DNA of 64,000 nt. It comes from Prorocentrum cordatum. Taxonomy: Eukaryota > Sar > Dinophyceae > Prorocentrales > Prorocentraceae. Both the position numbers and the translations under genes were made by a program. The notes beneath the pieces were generated by a model. The model saw only the letters and a program-made list of their open reading frames with translations. It was not told where the DNA came from and did not search any database. This document shows positions 52,082 through 62,499 of this stretch, piece by piece; position 1 is the stretch's first letter; each line of letters opens with the position of its first letter. The DNA lies in assembly GCA_963575745.1 (NCBI GenBank), contig CAUYUJ010017920.1, positions 1-64,000 of the forward strand, read 5' to 3'.

Positions 52082-54321
52082 TCAGACGGGCGGGGTTGGA
52101 AGTGCAACAGACGACCCTGCATGCCGCGCGCCGAGGACCGCACCGCAAACATGGCGTTCCGCAGAGGCCCCCCTTGCCTGCGCCTGCGCCAATCCGCGAG
52201 CGCGACGATGCAGTGGAAGCCGCGGCGGCAGATCTTCGCGGTCTTGTCGCCCGAGTACCTGCAGCAGCTCTCCCCGCGCACGCGCGCCATCGTCTCTTCG
52301 GCGAGCTCCCGGACGTCCTTCGAGAAGAGGCGCTCCCAGACCTCAGGACTCTCTTCCGTTCCTGGCGGGGGCGGCGACGGCGGCGCCTCCTCGCCGGCGG
52401 CGAGCGTCGCCAGGCCGACTCCTGGCTGCCGCGACTGAGCCACGGGCGCGTCCGAGCAGACCGTCGGGACAACCCCGCGGGCCGCTGGCTCGCCCGCGCC
52501 GGCGTCTTGCCGCGCGAGGCCGCGCCGCCGGCACGCGGGGCATGCCCCCACGGCAAAAGCATCGATGGGCATGCCGTATGGAGACGCCCGCGGCGGCGCC
52601 TTCTCCCCCGGCGCCAGCTCGCGGCCTGTGGCGCCCCGCAACGGCAGATCGGGCCGGAGCCAGGAGCCCCGGTCCTCGGTCTCCAGGAAGGTCTCCTGGT
52701 CCTCAGCCAGCTCCGCGCCCGCCTGCTTCTCTTCGCGGAGCGCGCCCAGCTCGCTGCCCCCGTCGAAGCGCGACTGGTCTCGTTCGATGACAGAGAACGG
52801 CAGCGGGTCCAGGCGCTGGCCCGCGCGCCCGAAACGCCGCGGCAACACCTCCACGGAGCTCTGGCAAGTGCTCTCCACGGCCACGACGCACGCTTTCATC
52901 CACTTGCCCAGGCGCTCTCGGGAAGCAGCAGGATGGCGTCGGAGCACGCGCGCGAGCTGGCGCGTCGGGAGGGCGCACAACCACACCAGGATGCGTGGAT
53001 GGAGCGATCCCCACCCTTGCGCCTCGATCTCTCCGCGGAAAGCTCACGCGGGCCCAGAGATCCCTGGAGCGGTCGAGGACGCCGCCACGCCGTCGGTGCA
53101 CAAATCCCAGGAGCAGCGTTTCCTGGGAGGAACGCCGCGCCAGCGGCCGCCCACGCACTCGGGGCGGACGCCGAGGACGCGGGCGAAGAAGAGGCGCATG
53201 ATGAGCTCGAAACATACGGTCTGGCCGACCGGGTCCTGGGCGACGCGCCGCAGCATGTCTCGGTACTTTGGGGTGACGTCGCTGCGCAGGCCTGGAATGC
53301 CCCGGTCGTCGAGCGGGATCTCCTGGCCCTCCACCCTGACGGACAGCGGCTGCTTCTTGTCCGCTATGTTCGGGGTGGCGAAGATCAAGGGGCACCCACA
53401 GAACGCCATGTAGGCAACCCCCTCGTGGCGGCAGAGGCGCCGATGTCCGTCGGTGCCGACGACGTCCGCGACGGCCATCTGCATGATGTTCAGGGCGTCC
53501 CGTACCACGTTGGGTACGTCGGCGTTGCTTGCCAGAGCCGCCACGCCGCCGCCGCCCGCGTGAACGCGGGCGGCCGCAGCCAGGGCATCCGGGGTGAGGT
53601 GCCGCACTTTCTCGGCCCACTTCATGCCTCCGTTTTTCAGGAAAGCGAAGGCGGACTGGCGGCGCTCCGTCAAGAAGTGCAGCGTGGCGAACATGCGCAG
53701 CGACACCCAATCGGCCGCGAACCGGTTGACCTCGGGGTCGTCGTCGTTCTCCCGCACGCGGTGCGGCTTCTCTTCGTCGGTGTCCAGAATGCACTCCATC
53801 TCCTCGCGCATGCACAGGCACGTGATCCATTCGTGCGCGAGTAACTGCGGGTGGGTCCCCGTTCGTTTCGGGCCCAGGTGGCCGGCGTCGCCGCAGCGCC
53901 ACAGGCTCGGGCGCGCCTGCGCCCGCACCTCCCACTCGAACAGCGACAGCAGGGGCGCAGTGCCGCGCGGCAGCTCGAGGTTCGACATGGCGGCCTCGGC
54001 CCCCGCCCGTCGAGGACCGAACGGTTCGTCAAGCGCGGCGCGCGGGATGTCCTCTTGCAGCCGCAGCTCCCGTTTCGGAGGCGACATGCGGGGAGCGCGG
54101 TTTGTAACGGACTCGCAGAGCTGCAAGACGCGCCCCCTGCCCGCCTCGTCCAGCAGCGCGCAGTGGCGTGCTCTGTCTCCTTGGCCACGGAGCGGCGCGC
54201 GGTCGCGTCCAGTTCCTCCAGCGGCTTGATAAGTGCCGTCACCTCCAGAGCCCCAGCCGAGGCGGCCGGGGCCGGGGTGTCCTCCTCCCTGAACGCGCTC
54301 ACGTACCGGGACTCCTTGCAC
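51560..54321 (-). pseudogene. Helitron-like N domain and HUH Rep region
   Basis: One frame carries both ORFs here, separated by a single TGA at 53041-53043. Upstream part: LAHEWITCLCMREEMECILD, CGCPLIFATPNIADKK and VSLRMFATLHFLTERR, matching the Helitron-like N-terminal domain. Immediately after the stop comes GEIEAQGWGSLHPRILVW, the Rep catalytic region. The two-His HUH motif is HPR here (Arg codon CGC at 52993-52995, one base from CAC His). Downstream are Cys pairs (GACPACRRRG, CRRGFHCIVAL). Nicking activity is predicted lost. Confidence 0.8.
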
Positions 54322-55102
54322 GCCTGCACATCGTTGCCCTCCAGATCCTGCGCCCCGGCCGCCGCGGCATCGGCGGGGCCCGCGGCCGCCGCGACGTCGC
54401 CGGGCGACTCCTCCAACGGCACAGCCACGACGCTATCCAACTCCACGGGGGGCACCTGAGGAATCAGCGGGTTCGAGCGCCACTGGGCAACCGGCTCCCC
54501 GTCGTACGTCTTGTCCTTGTAGACGACGTTAGGGGCCCACAAAGGACGCACGCGCACAGCCATGCACATGAACACGGCCCCTCGACCCGCGAGACCGGCC
54601 GCGCGATACAAACATTCGCGCAAAGCGAACTCTCGAAACCAGCGTGGATTCATGCACGCGCACGTCCTTCTTTCGCTCCTGAGACGCTCGTGGACTGCAG
54701 CGCCTGCGCCTGCGAGTCGAACTCTGCGCCGTTGACCTTGAGGCGCGCGACGCCCCGGACGGCGCGCCGGGCGGCGTCCTGCTGCCTGGCGGCGTCGCCA
54801 GCCAGACCCTCGCGGCGCCGCTGTCCCGCTGCGTTCTCCGGGGCGTCTGGCGACTGCCCCTTCGCCGCGTCCTGCTTGGCTGCCAGGAAAATCACCGCGA
54901 GCGCGTCCTTGATGGAAGCCGGAAGGAAACGCCCCATGGCCTCCTTGCACGACGCGCTTCCGGAAAGGATTGCGGAGCCCACCATGCCCGTCAGGTGGGA
55001 GAGAAAGTCCCACGTGGGCCCGTCGCCGCTGCGCTGCTTGTCGTAGCTCCCGGGGCGCAGCACCACTGTGGTCGTCACGACGCGGGCGAGTGCGAGGAGC
55101 AT
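54160..55102 (-). pseudogene. N-terminal part of the Helitron RepHel protein
   Basis: Two successive frames. 54650-55102 (TWDFLSHLTGMVGSAILSG, LKVNGAEFDSQAQ) passes by a frameshift near 54655 into MNPRWFREFALRECLYRAAG and LWAPNVVYKDKTYDGEPVAQ. Another shift near 54165 leads into the Rep frame. Function of this part is unassigned. The element's 5' end is not defined, and satellite begins at about 55230. Confidence 0.6.
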
Positions 55103-55229
55103 CTGGTGCGACTAGTTGGCACTGCGGAAGAGCGGGTCGTTCCTGCCGAGCCACAGGTGGCTAGCGAAGGTGAACTTGCACATGCGCGGGTGGCGGAGAG
55201 AGAACGCGCCCAGGCAAGGCCCCCGCTCG

Positions 55230-56360
55230 ATCGCTCCTCAAAATTCAAGCCTGAAGACCCCCAAAAGTGACGACAGTCGACAATTACAGGTTGCCGATGA
55301 CCCGCTCGGATTACCAACATGAAATGTGGGCCCCATAGGGAGGAGGCCCCGCCTGAGACTTCCTCGCAATTCACTCACAGACGAGGCTCCAGCCTGAGAC
55401 CCCCTCTATACTCGAGCCTGAGGAGCCCAGAAGTGACGGTTGCAAGTTCTGGATGACCCGCTCGGATTACCAACATGAACTGCGGGCCCCATAGGATGGG
55501 GGCTCGCGCCTGGGACTTCCTCGCAATTCACTCACAGACGAAGCCCCCGCCTGAAACTTCCTCCATACTCAAGCCTGAGGAGCCCAAAAGTGACGACGAG
55601 TTCCCGATGACCCGCCCGGATTACCAACGTGAAATGCGGGCCCTATAGGGAAAAGGGCTCCCGCCGGAGACTTCCTCGCAATTTACTCACAGACGAGGCC
55701 CCCGCCTGAGACTTCCTCCATACTCAAGCCTGAGGAGCCCAAAAGTGACGACAGTTACAGATTTCCGATGACCCGCTCGGATTACCAACATGAAATGCGG
55801 GCCGTATAAAAATGAGGGCTTCCCCCTGAAATTTCCTTGCAATTCACGCACCGACGAGGCTCCCGCCTGAGACTTCCTCCATACTCAAGCCAGAGGAGCT
55901 CAAAAATGACGACGGTTACAAGTTTCCGATGACCCGCTCGAATTAACGAGATGAAGTGCGGGCCCCATAGGGATGGGGGCCCCCGCCTGAGATTTCCTCG
56001 CAATTCACTCACAATCGAGGCTCCCGCCGACGACTTCCTCCATACTCAAACCTGAGGAGCCCAAAAGTGACGACAATTACAAGTTTCCGATGACCCGCTC
56101 GGGTTACCAACATGAACTGCGGGCCCCATAGAGAGGGGGCTCCCGCCTGAGACTTCCTCGCAATTCACTCACAAACGAGGCTGCCGCTTGAGACTTCCTC
56201 TATACTCGAGCCAGGAGGTCAAAAGTGACGACAATTACAAATTCTGGATGACCCGCTCGGATTAGTAACATGATCTGCGGGGCCCATAGGGAGGGGGCCC
56301 CCGCCTGAGACTGCCTCACTATTTACTCACAGACGAGGCTCCCGCTTGAGACATCTTCCA
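55230..56360 (+). repeat. ~160-bp satellite, right array part 1 (seven monomers)
   Basis: GGGCCCCATAG-like starts near 55328, 55483, 55638, 55798, 55959, 56120 and 56278, spaced 155-161 bp. Shared blocks are CTCCCGCCTGAGACTTCCTC, GCAATTCACTCACAGACGAG, AAAAGTGACGAC and ATGACCCGCTCGGATTACCA. Confidence 0.95.
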
Positions 56361-56683
56361 TCGTCAAGATGGGGAGTGAGTGATGACGAAGTGATGGGTG
56401 AATGATGATGATGATGATGATGCTGATGATGATGAGTAAAGGAGTGATGATTATGAATAGAGATTCAGTGTGTGAATGTGACGATGCTGGTGATCATGAA
56501 AGCGTGTGAGTGTGTGATTGCTGGAGATGACGATGCTGATGAATGAAGGAGTGGGTGGGAGTGAGTGATGCGGAGGAGAGAGGGGTGTGGGTGAAGACTG
56601 CGCGGGGTGCCCAGCGAAAACAAGAAGCCCACTTAGGATGCGGGGAACAAGAACCCCACTTTGGATGTGGGGAAAGGTCATGT
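56361..56683 (+). repeat. GAT-rich spacer in the satellite array
   Basis: (GATGAT)n stretches plus AACAAGAACCCCACTTTGGA-TGTGGGGA, a unit also found at about 56928 and, inverted, at 28020-28060. Confidence 0.8.
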
Positions 56684-56935
56684 TGAGTGATGAGAGTGTG
56701 TGGGTTATGTGCGACAGAATATGATGATGACGGGGTGGTGGTGATGCTGCTGATGATGACGATCAATGGCCGATGGTGATGGTGATCGATGGTGAGTGAC
56801 TGCGTATGACGATGATGGGGATGGTGATGATGATGACCGATGGTTATGATGACCGATGACGGGGTGAATGCGTGAGTGAGGCGGAGAGTGGGAAGGAGGT
56901 TCCCGCGCGAAGGGTGTCCAAAGAAAACAAGAACC
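56684..56935 (+). repeat. 250-bp GAT-rich unit, right copy
   Basis: Matches 47536-47790 in sequence and orientation, so the same unit lies near both satellite arrays bracketing the Helitron. Confidence 0.85.
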
Positions 56936-56939
56936 CCAC

Positions 56940-57550
56940 TTGGGATGTGGGGAATGAAATGCGGGCCCCATAGGGAGGGGGTCCCCGCCTGAGACTTCAT
57001 CATAGTTTACCATAGTTTACTCACGTCTCCCCGCCGGATCCTTCCTCTATATTAAAGCCTCGGGAGCCCTAAAGTGACGACAATTTCACGGTTGAGGATG
57101 ACCCGCTCTGATTAAAAACATGAGGTGCGGGCCCCATAGGGAGGGGGCTCCCGCCTGAGACTTCCTCGCAGATCAGTCACAGACGAGGCTCCCCGCCTAA
57201 TACTTCCCCTATATTCAGGCTTCGGGAGCCCCAAAGTGACGACGGTTACACGGTTGGGGATGACCCGTTCGAATTACCAACATGAAGTGCGGGCCCCACA
57301 GGGAGGGGGCTCCCCCCTAAGACTTCCTCGCAGTTCACTTACACACGAGGCCCCCCGCCTGATACTTCCCCTATATTCACGCCTCGGGAGTCCCAAAGTG
57401 ACGACAGTTACAGGGTTGAGAATGACCCGCTCGGATTAAAAACATGAAGTGTGGGCCCGGGCCCCATAGGGAGGAGGGCCCCCGCCTGAGACGTCCTCGC
57501 AATTCACTCACAGACGAGGCTTCCGCCTGATACTTCCCCCATATTCAAGC
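56940..57550 (+). repeat. ~164-bp satellite, right array part 2 (four monomers)
   Basis: Starts near 56962, 57128, 57292 and 57458. These monomers carry TTGAGGATGACCCGCTC like the left array, and differ from part 1, which mostly has TTCCGATGACCCGCTC. Confidence 0.9.
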
Positions 57551-57702
57551 TAGCGAATGAGTGGGTGAGTGAGTGAACGACTGAATGAATGATGATGATG
57601 ATGATGATTATGATGATGATGATGATGACGATCGTGATGATGATGATGATGCTGCTGCTGATGATGATAGTGATGACACTCCTCCCAGGGTGGGAGGGTG
57701 GG
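57551..57702 (+). repeat. (GATGAT)n microsatellite
   Basis: GAGTGAGTGAACGACTGAAT then (GAT)n with GCTGCTGCT, ending just before the retroelement repeat at 57703. Confidence 0.9.
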
Positions 57703-57754
57703 AACCGAAGACAGGCTATGGAGGGGGGAGAGCGGGGACAGGTGAGAGAGGGCA
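57703..57754 (-). repeat. Terminal direct repeat of the DIRS-like element, 3' copy
   Basis: AACCGAAGACAGGCTATGGA then GGGGGGAGAGCGGGGACAGG and TGAGAGAGGGCA. Identical over all 52 bases to 63949-64000. The repeat may extend right of 57754, up to the stop codon at 57965 at most. Confidence 0.95.
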
Positions 57755-57964
57755 CTCCGATGTGTAAACTTCCATGGATCGTTTAGCAGGTATTGACATC
57801 ACCGAATTCAAAAAGCCCAAGCTCAAACCGTTCAAGAACATATAGAGCAACTCTTTTTTCACATTGCAGGGACATGAATCTGACGAAAGCCTCGAAATGT
57901 CCAGGCCAGAGGTTAAAGTCGCTGCACGCTCTCACTCCTCCCCAAGTTTCCCGAATACGGGAGT

Positions 57965-58770
57965 TCACTAGGGTTGGGAAGGGAGGGGTCTTGAGTTGTA
58001 TCCGAACGTGGCGACGCAAGCGGCAGCGAGCGCTCGAACTATACAGTGCGCGAGCTCAGGCGGGCAGGCGGCCGCTGGACGGGCGCGGGCGCTTCCTTCG
58101 AGCTGGAAATGAGGGAGGCCTGTCCGCGAGCACCGTCCTTTCTGACCACGGCATTTTCTGCGCAGATTCTGAAGGTCGTCAACTGCTACGCGACAGAACA
58201 TCAGGCGGGTTGGCTTCTTACATAGGGCTCTGAATTGGCACTGGTCTAATTCAACTAAACTGACATGCGGCAGGTGGGCTAAAGCTTGGATCTCTGCGGC
58301 GCGCCACAGACGAGAGGTGAGCGGGTGCTCGAGAACGGCAAGGATCTTGAGCCGATGGAAAAAAGCAAATAATCCTATGGCGGCGTGGGCAATCTGATTG
58401 CCTACTTTGACCTTTTCTCGGTCTGTGGCGCTGAGCAGCTGTCTGGGCAACCCCCAGGGCACATCCGGGGACCGGATCTCTGCTGTCCGATCCCGCGCGA
58501 TTGAAAAGGTTCGGCACGAAGGGGCCAAAGCTGCTGCCAAGATTAGGCCCCGACGGGCGTCGCGTCGGATTGCCCGAAGGACCTTCGGGTCAACAAGATT
58601 CTGCCAGACTGGATCATGGGCTACATCCCAACTGCGTGTCCTGAAGCCTAGTTTATCGCCTGCACGCGAGACGCACTGGCTCCCGGCAAAAGAGCCCGCT
58701 ACATACCGGCCTCTGAGGCCAAAACGCTGCGCGGCGAGGCGTCTCTCGCGACAGCCGCGGGAGGTCCGCC
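57965..58770 (-). pseudogene. Methyltransferase-like domain at the C-terminal end of the retroelement
   Basis: About 265 codons to TAG at 57965-57967. Motifs in order: VAGSFAGSQCVSRAGD (AdoMet-binding-like, 58668-58710), RSWDVAHDP, ALAPSCRTFSIARDR (58493-58530; resembles the PPC-x-FS catalytic loop of cytosine-5 methyltransferases with its Cys kept), KVGNQIAHAAI, VLEHPLTSRLW (ENP-like, 58304-58335) and DQCQFRALCKKPTRL. The last block resembles the Q-R region. The assignment rests on motif order and is uncertain. The domain is open but shifted relative to the recombinase frame at 58771. Confidence 0.5.
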
Positions 58771-60180
58771 TTAGCTTGGCACGAGCGACTGCCAGGTCCG
58801 CATCCGCATCTCCTCTAGGGCGCGCGAGAGTCTGCTGGCGTCGATGATCGCGCCTGAGCGGCGAAGGTGGCACAGCGTCAGCCTGTCGACCCCGTCCTCG
58901 GCCGCCGCCAGCTGCACCGCCTTTGAAAGCTCTAGGTACGCGAAAGGCCACAGCATCGGCCGGTCTCCGCTCCCTCCGGGCTCGGGGAATAGAGGACCTG
59001 GCCCCTGGAAGTAGCTCGAGTCCAGGAGGCGCCCCTCGTCGTAGCGATTTGTTTTGCTCGGTCTTCCCTCTTCCTCGGGGTGAGTCGGAAGGCTCCAGCT
59101 GCCCACTGTTGCACGCGACGGTGGGGCCAGGGCGCACCTTCGAGCTGCCACCAGGGAAGAGGACCTGGAACAAGCGGAGAGGCCCACCGCTAAGAACAGA
59201 GCCATGAGCGGGAGGCCCTTGTCCGCCAGCAGCCACACCCCCGGCGGCTGCACGGCGAACGGCAGTGCTCGGCGGGTCCGCGAGGGCGCCCGTCGTCTCC
59301 ACGCCTCCAATGCTTGCCACGTCCGCGGCGGGGCCCCCCCGCCCCGCTGGCCGAAAGCTGGGCGCCGGTCCACCCGGGCAGTTCCAGTCTGGTCGCCCAG
59401 GCTGATCTGCTCCCCAGACAGGTACATCGCGTTGAAGTAGTCGCACGCCCAGCAGTCCACGGCCTCGTTCGTGCTCCTCACGAGCTTGTCGTTGGTCGGG
59501 TCGGCATGCGAGTAAGAACGATCGAGATACTGGGCGTAGCGCTCCCTCGCCCGGCGGGTCACCGCCAGCAACGTGGGCCCCCCGACAACGGCCTGCATGA
59601 TCATGTCCGTGTGGAGGGCCGCTTGGCGTTGGCGCCGGGAGTCCTGGAGGCGGCGAGATCTCCTCGAAGCCGCCGTCGCATGGTTCACCACGATGTCGGA
59701 CCCGTTCGACTCGCCTTCTCCCTCGGCGCCCGCCTCGTCGTCGCCAGCGGAGGCCGCGGGAGCGAGGTCCTCGAGCGCCACAGGAGGCGACGCCGGCGGC
59801 TGGCAGGGGCGGCGCTCCAAGCGTGTCCTGGTTGGTCGGGCGCCGTGGACCCCCGTCGGCACGCCGAGGCGGGCTCTGGGGCCACGTGCCTCCGTCGCTC
59901 TCTGGGGCCCCGTCAGCACTCTCGCCCTCGCCCTCGCCGTCAGCGGAGCACTCGGGCAAGGCGGCGGGCGGGCGCCAGGTCTCGGCCGAACACGTAGCGG
60001 TCCTGGAGAGATCGCCCGCACTGGGGCCCACGTCGGCTGCAGCGCCCGAGCACACATCCGTCGGGACAGACTCCTCGGGCACGGAAGCGAGGGAGGCCTG
60101 AACATAGTTTGAGCCAATATGGCTACGGAGAGCAGAGAGAGAGGAAGGGGACGAGATCCCAACCTGCTGATCCAAGACAT
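58771..60180 (-). pseudogene. Tyrosine recombinase of the DIRS-like element
   Basis: After a low-complexity Ala/Arg/Pro stretch, real coding resumes at HTDMIMQAVVGGPTLLAVT and REAVDCWACDYFNAMYL-like sequence. KGLPLMALFLAVGLSACSRS holds the first-Arg box, RLTLCHLRRSGA the H-x2-R box, and MRMRTWQSLVP the end of the domain. The nucleophilic Tyr is not seen where expected; the frame stops at TAA (58768-58770). The shifted frame continues AKLRRTSRG, so Tyr may have been lost. Confidence 0.65.
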
Positions 60181-61240
60181 CGGTTAGCAATTTGGGCGAG
60201 ACTTCCGAGTGATCGCGGCTCCCGGCATCGCTCTGGTTAAACTCCGAAGGGATCCATCTAAAATATGGGGCGATGCCAAGGGCAAGAGCGTAAGCGTTGA
60301 AGCGCCGAATCTGGACCAAAAGCTTGAAGTCCTGACTCCTCGAGCGGACAAAAGCTAGGACCACGGCCATATTGTCACACAAGAAAAGCTGTCTGATGCA
60401 AGACCCGTGTCTGGCCCTGGCGAGCCTACGGATGGCCTTCACCAAGGCCCGGGCCTCCAGCACCAGAATACCCTCGCTAAGGCCCCAAACCCCCTTCCGG
60501 ACGGTTTTCCAGGCCGAGCCCCGGAGGAGCTGCCAAGGGACTTCGGGAACATCCGCAACGACCTCCCAGTCGTCTGAAAGAAGATCGTCTCCTAGAAGCT
60601 GGCTTCTCCACTCGCCTGACTCGTCACGGAAGAGGTGGGCGGAGGTGAGTGCGGATTCCCGAGCGGAGTGAGCACCGACACGCTTGAAACGGGAGCGCTC
60701 GCTGACACGACCGACGCCGGCGACCTGAGCTGGGTCCCAGAAGCTTTGGGCCATCGCCCAGCCCGCTAGGCTGGCGTCGGTTTCTAAAACGCAAGGGTTC
60801 CATGGCAGCCACCAGTCGCGGCCCAGAAGCAAAAGGACCCCTCTAAAAGCTACGAGCTCTTCGACCACTTTTGGCCACATCGGGCCCACGTCGAGATACT
60901 GAACCGAAATGAACATATAGACGGTGTGGAAGATAGACAGGGACCCACGAGCCGCCAGGCCGCAAAACGTGCAATGCCCGATTACTTTTTCAAGCGCCTG
61001 GCCGCTGCAACGCCCCCGAGCGAGAAGGCCAGTTAAGCCTCGCTCGAGCTTCCAAAACCGGCTCGAGGTGATCCCCGAGCGAAGGCGGACGCCGTCAAGC
61101 TCGGTGCCGAGAGCCTCACCAGCGCCCCCGTGGGACTCTGACTTGTGGAGCGCCAGCCCGACCGGCTCGAAAAGAGCGCTCCATTCTGACACCATCCTCT
61201 CGCTGAGATCGGCGTCGTCCGACACGGCGGATAGGTTGTC
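60150..61240 (-). pseudogene. RT end and RNase H of the DIRS-like element
   Basis: The frame opening at 61366 becomes coding at DNLSAVSDDADLSERMV, the second half of the RT catalytic loop. It continues through KVIGHCTFCGLAARGSLSIF and the RNase H set: CVLETDASLAGWAM (Asp), GILVLEARALVKAI (Glu), LFLCDNMAVVLAFV (Asp) and RWIPSEFNQSDAGSRD (Asp). All four acidic residues are present. Downstream it degenerates into Pro/Gly/Arg-rich sequence where the recombinase frame takes over. Confidence 0.75.
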
Positions 61241-62499
61241 ACGTGCACGTAGGCGCCCCCGACCCCGCGCGAGGCGGCGCGAAGCACGAAGGCTTCGGCC
61301 TGGTCCTGAATCAGGGGCTGCTGCCTGCCGGCCGGCATCGCCTTGCACAGGCTGGGGCTTCGGCACACCCTGTCCTCATTCGCGGCCTGGGCCAGGTACA
61401 ACGACCACGTGAACCCCATCGGCAGCACGGCCAAGTAGGGCCGCACGGGAGCGTCTGGCGGGGTCTCCGCTGGGACGCCGGCCACCTGCAGGCCGTCGAA
61501 CACGTACTTGGGGACGGCGGGCAGGCAGAAGTAGCGGCCGAGGCCCTCGCGCACGCGCATCCGGTAGAAGCAGTCCTTCACGTCGGTGGTGGCCACGTAG
61601 ACGGCGAAGGCACCCAGGAGCCGCTGCCCCTCAACTGACGAGGGCAGAACACCAGGCGGCAACTCGATCTCGATCCGGCCGAAACCCTCACTGCTGAGAA
61701 GCTGCACGCCTGGCGGAGCTCTGAAGTGGCCGTTGCTCCGCCTCGCATCAATTATCATACGCTGTGCCCCGTTCGTTTCAGCTACGAAAAACAGGCCCAC
61801 CGACTCGGCGGGCCTGGCTGTTACACCAAGAAGTCCGCGGCCAGCAAGATCTCGCAGAAAGGCACAGTAGGATTTGGGGTTCCTCTTCAGCGCCGGGTCC
61901 ATGTATAGCCGCGGCATGCTGTCGAAGTTGACTGACTCCGGCTCCAACCTCATACGCTTGTGGTTCTCCTCCAAGAACGAGCGGCACCGAGGGCTCACGA
62001 TATCCTCAATGAAGCGGCAGTCCAGCACGCTGTCGGGAAGTGAGACCATGCCGGGCAGGTAGGAGACGAGGTTCCTTGGGGCCAAGTCCGTCTCGTACAC
62101 GGACTGCCCCCGGAGCAGTTCCCTCAGGGCTGCCTCCGCCTTCGGCATCACCTGCGGAGCTGCGGCCTGTCGCCGAAGAGCTTCACGAAGCAAGTGTTGC
62201 TGAAGGGCTGCATGCTTGTCCAGGGTCGTTGCGCCCGGACTCGGTGAAGCGGCCGCGCCCTTGAAGCCGGCCAACCAGTTCAAGCTGCGGAGGGCGCGAC
62301 TCACCAATTCCACCTCGTGCTGCCGAGCGCGAGTCCTGTGCTGCGACCTGCGCCCACGGGCGGAGCCGCCCGGCGCAGCCATCATCGGCACGGGGAACAG
62401 GTCTCTCTCAAAATCGGACGGCGGCAGCGGCGAGGCGCGGGCCAGATTGTGGTACCAGCCGGGGGGGGCCCATTCCCCCGGCTGCGCCTTCTCGGTCAT
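61241..62499 (-). pseudogene. Reverse transcriptase of the DIRS-like element
   Basis: RT blocks: GLFFVAETNGAQRMIIDARR, VYVATTDVKDCFYRMRV (motif A Asp), LAVLPMGFTWSLYLAQAANE and GGAYVHV, where the catalytic YxDN/DD box begins. The next codons are out of frame: one missing base at about 61241-61247 separates YVHV from DNLSAV. The N-terminal part (PRNLVSYLPGMVSLPDSVLD, LKRNPKSYCAFLRDLAGRG) is well preserved. Confidence 0.8.

Larger units (their letters stand above)
47790..55229 (-). mobile_element. Dead autonomous-type Helitron between two satellite arrays
   Basis: About 7.1 kb of minus-strand coding in the order N domain, HUH Rep, linker, PIF1 helicase, as in Helitron RepHel proteins. At least five frameshifts, two nonsense codons (53041-53043, 49393-49395) and two catalytic substitutions are visible. 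Rolling-circle transposition by its own product is therefore excluded, though the sequence could still be moved in trans. I could not place the 5' TC or the 3' hairpin-CTRR end. Confidence 0.75.

Noticed and set aside
57703-57754. Retroviral-type LTR
   Set aside because: The direct repeat fits, but the recombinase boxes and absence of an integrase zinc finger or DDE triad point to a tyrosine-recombinase element. The full repeat length is unknown because the window ends.
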